Shown here piece by piece: positions 61,980 to 64,000 of a DNA stretch of 64,000 bases (position 1 is its first letter; every line of letters starts with the position of its first letter). The stretch is from the NCBI GenBank assembly GCA_002480525.1, contig DLCH01000006.1, positions 62,001 through 126,000 on the forward strand, written 5' to 3'. Under the pieces are notes generated by a model. The model saw nothing but the letters and a program-made list of their open reading frames with translations. It was not told the DNA's origin and did not search any database. This DNA comes from Gammaproteobacteria bacterium UBA7803 (GTDB taxonomy: Bacteria; Pseudomonadota; Gammaproteobacteria; Pseudomonadales; Azotimanducaceae). The position numbers and the translations under genes are program-made.

Positions 61980-62747
61980 CTACACCCCGCCGAGAAAATC
62001 CAGCACCGCGGCGTTGAACGCCTCCGGCTGGTCGATGTTGGCGGCGTGGCCCGCGCCGTCCAGCACGACGCGCCGCGCCCCGGGGATCTTGCCCGCCATG
62101 TAGTCGGTCGGGATCAGGAACGGCGTGTCGTCGGCGCCCACCAGCACCAGGGTGGGCAGCGCGATGTCCGGCAGCGAGCGGATCACCCGGTCGTCGCGCT
62201 GGGCGAGCATGCCCCGGGCCGCGTGGGCGAGGCCCTGGGCGGACCGGTGCTGACTGATGCGCACCTCGCCGCTCTCGCCGAGCGCCGCCAGGCCCTGCCG
62301 CTCGAAGGCTTCCGCCCGCTCCCGGGCGGTGTGGTTCCAGGCCGCCCGGCCGTCGTCACTCTTGTAGCCCGGCCCGGTGTCGAACAGCATCAGCGCCTCG
62401 CAGCGGTCCGGGTGCTGGAGATGGAACGCCAGGGTCATGTAACCGCCGAGCGACAGGCCGCCGATCACGGCGCGCTCGACACCGCAGGCATCGAGCAGCG
62501 CGGCCATGTCCGCCACCGTGAGCGCTTCCGAATAGAGGTCCGGGTCGTCCGGGCTGTCCGAGCGGCCGTGGCCGCGCATGTCCCAGGTGATCAGGTGGTG
62601 ATCGCGGGTCAGGGCCTCGATCTGCCCCGCCCACATCTCGCCGGTGGCGCTGTAGCCGTGGGTGAGCAGCACCGTCCGCGCGCTCGCGTCCAAGCACGGA
62701 TGGTGCTCGTAGTAGATGGTCACGCCGTCGCGGTCGATGGTCGTCAT
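61980..62747 (-). CDS. Alpha/beta hydrolase
   Basis: 255 residues. TVLLTHGYSATGEMW (oxyanion loop), WDMRGHGRSDSP, nucleophile elbow GGLSLGGYMT (Ser), acidic residue in LVGADDTPF, and catalytic His in LDGAGHAANIDQPEAFN. Close in pattern to 3-oxoadipate enol-lactonase-like esterases, but no pathway genes are nearby. AGGAGGGGG precedes ATG. Convergent with the TetR gene. Confidence 0.87.
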   Translation of the reverse strand: MTTIDRDGVTIYYEHHPCLDASARTVLLTHGYSATGEMWAGQIEALTRDHHLITWDMRGHGRSDSPDDPDLYSEALTVADMAALLDACGVERAVIGGLSLGGYMTLAFHLQHPDRCEALMLFDTGPGYKSDDGRAAWNHTARERAEAFERQGLAALGESGEVRISQHRSAQGLAHAARGMLAQRDDRVIRSLPDIALPTLVLVGADDTPFLIPTDYMAGKIPGARRVVLDGAGHAANIDQPEAFNAAVLDFLGGV

Positions 62748-62878
62748 GGTCCCCCTCCTGCCGATCTGCCATTCGCCAGTGTAACCGCAACCGCTGTGGC
62801 ATCTACCTATCGCGCGGCCGGGCGCGCGTTGGGTAGAGTCGATCGTCGAGGGCCAGCGGCGGCGACCGGGAGCGGAAC

Positions 62879-64000
62879 GTGGGCGACGAGATCAAGCGGC
62901 GCTATTTCGACGGCGAGCACTTCAGCGCGTTCCGCACGGCGCTCGACGAGGAGCACGCGCTGCTCGGCCGCTACTTCGACGAGCAGCGATTCAGCCGCCG
63001 GGGCGACGTCGCCGGCTTCGAGCTCGAGGCCTGGCTGGTGGACGACACCGGCGACCCGCTGCCGCGCAACGAGGAATACCTCGCCGCCCTGAACGACCCG
63101 CTGGTGGTCCCGGAGCTCGCGGCCTACAACGTGGAGCTGAACGGCAGCCCTACGGCGCTCACCGGCCGCGCGTTCTCGAGGCTCCACGACGAGCTGTCCG
63201 CCACCTGGGGCACCTGCCAGCAGACGGCCCGCGGCATGGGCATGGGCCTGGTGACCATCGGCATCCTGCCGACGGTGAAGGAAGCCATGCTCGACTCCGC
63301 CCACATGTCGTCCATGCAGCGCTACCACTCCCTGAACGACCGCGTCATGGCGCTGCGGGACGGCCGCCCGCTGGCCGTGGAGATCGAGGGCGACGTGCCG
63401 CTGCGCACCACCCACCACGACGTGATGCTGGAGGCGGCCACCACGTCGTTCCAGATCCATCTGCAGTGCCGGCCCGAGCGCATCGTCCGGGACTTCAACG
63501 CGAGCCTGGTCGCGTCCGCGCCGATGGTGGCGGTCAGCGCCAACTCGCCGTTCCTGTTCGGCCATGCGCTGTGGGACGAGACCCGTATTCCGCTGTTCGA
63601 GCAGAGCGTGGACGTGGGCCGGCGCTATGCGCCCCGGGTCACCTTCGGCACCGGCTACGTCGAGCGTTCGCTGCTCGAGGTGTTTCAGGAGAACCACGCC
63701 GACCACCCCATCCTGCTGCCGGCCGAACTCGACGGCCCGCCGGACAGGTTCCAGCACGTCCGCTTTCACAACGGCACGCTGTGGCGCTGGAACCGCCCCC
63801 TGATCGGCTTCGACTTCGACGGCCAGCCGCACCTGCGCATCGAGCACCGGGTGGTGCCCGCGGGGCCGACGATCCGCGACTGCATCGCCAACGCCGCGTT
63901 CTACTACGGCCTCGTGTACGGCCTGGGTCTGTGGAAGACCCCGCCCGAATCCCTGCTGCCCTTCGAGAAGGCCCGGGACAACTTCTACAGCGCCGCCCGC
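62879..64000 (+). CDS. Glutamate-cysteine ligase, GCS2 type (3' end outside window)
   Basis: At least 374 residues of a GCS2-family ligase, the first step of glutathione synthesis or a related carboxylate-amine ligation. Landmarks: GDVAGFELEAWLVDDTGDPL, YNVELNGSP, QIHLQCRPE and LRIEHRVVPAGPTIRDCIAN. GTG 62879 follows GGGAGCGG. Runs off the right edge; the stop is not visible. Glutathione would help metal and redox tolerance, but there is no direct link to the island. Confidence 0.82.
   Translation, partial: MGDEIKRRYFDGEHFSAFRTALDEEHALLGRYFDEQRFSRRGDVAGFELEAWLVDDTGDPLPRNEEYLAALNDPLVVPELAAYNVELNGSPTALTGRAFSRLHDELSATWGTCQQTARGMGMGLVTIGILPTVKEAMLDSAHMSSMQRYHSLNDRVMALRDGRPLAVEIEGDVPLRTTHHDVMLEAATTSFQIHLQCRPERIVRDFNASLVASAPMVAVSANSPFLFGHALWDETRIPLFEQSVDVGRRYAPRVTFGTGYVERSLLEVFQENHADHPILLPAELDGPPDRFQHVRFHNGTLWRWNRPLIGFDFDGQPHLRIEHRVVPAGPTIRDCIANAAFYYGLVYGLGLWKTPPESLLPFEKARDNFYSAAR

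Noticed and set aside
1..64000. CRISPR arrays, rRNA genes, insertion sequences, integrases
   Set aside because: No regularly spaced repeats, no rRNA-like conserved blocks and no transposase or recombinase motifs were found on either strand.

Overview
The window reads as chromosomal DNA of a high-G+C gammaproteobacterium; I cannot name the genus. The Gram-negative evidence is tripartite RND pumps, MtrB-type outer-membrane barrels, a Pqi/MCE lipid-transport operon and porin-like proteins. There are two parts. Positions 1 to about 49,840 form a dense metal-resistance and metal-respiration region containing many broken genes. From about 49,930 to the end the genes are intact housekeeping or accessory genes and the DNA looks visibly richer in G+C. 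A tRNA-Val(CAC) gene (49844-49920, minus strand) sits at the junction with its 3' end facing the metal region, so the left part looks like a genomic island abutting a tRNA. No integrase or transposase is visible.

Island, left to right. On the minus strand lie a phosphoketolase (cut by the window edge), then an extracellular-electron-transfer set: an MtrB-type barrel, a DmsE/MtrA decaheme cytochrome, an OmcA/MtrC decaheme lipoprotein, a NapC/CymA tetraheme quinol dehydrogenase and a diheme cytochrome c. Upstream are a 37-residue membrane peptide and an isoprenylcysteine-methyltransferase-like protein. On the plus strand follow an HlyD/double-ATPase/two-permease ABC exporter and a CusCBA-type Cu/Ag efflux system. 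A minus-strand operon encodes a Met/His-rich periplasmic protein, a frameshifted helical protein and a DUF1622 membrane protein. Next come gene fragments, a ZIP transporter with a premature stop, a FecA-like TonB receptor and a degraded CusS-like histidine kinase. After an ArsR regulator and CDF transporter come two CzcI-like/CzcCBA/PII-like modules. Between them lie a P1B-4-type ATPase, a DgkA-like kinase, a membrane-anchored AlbA_2 protein, a frameshifted P1B ATPase and an NhaA remnant. A methyltransferase and a second ZIP relic close the island.

The most interesting signal is a shared promoter architecture at five places: TTGACC, a 20-bp spacer carrying an ACCTGTAT...ATACAGGT-like dyad, then (in four of five) TANNNT. 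This is the hallmark of a MerR-family activator. The sites precede the phosphoketolase, the diheme-cytochrome/Mtr operon (weakest site), the methyltransferase-like gene, the cusCBA operon and the Met-rich operon, each on the strand of the gene that follows. No MerR gene is visible, so the regulator must lie outside the window. I infer one metal-sensing regulon joining extracellular electron transfer, a central-carbon enzyme, Cu/Ag efflux and periplasmic metal binding.

Right of the tRNA: pqiA (two half-size proteins), pqiB, pqiC; a porin-like protein with a short PstS-like protein; a GGDEF diguanylate cyclase; an isocitrate dehydrogenase; small membrane proteins; a fatty-acid desaturase; an aldo/keto reductase; an enoyl-CoA hydratase divergent from a TetR regulator; an alpha/beta hydrolase; and the start of a GCS2-type glutamate-cysteine ligase.
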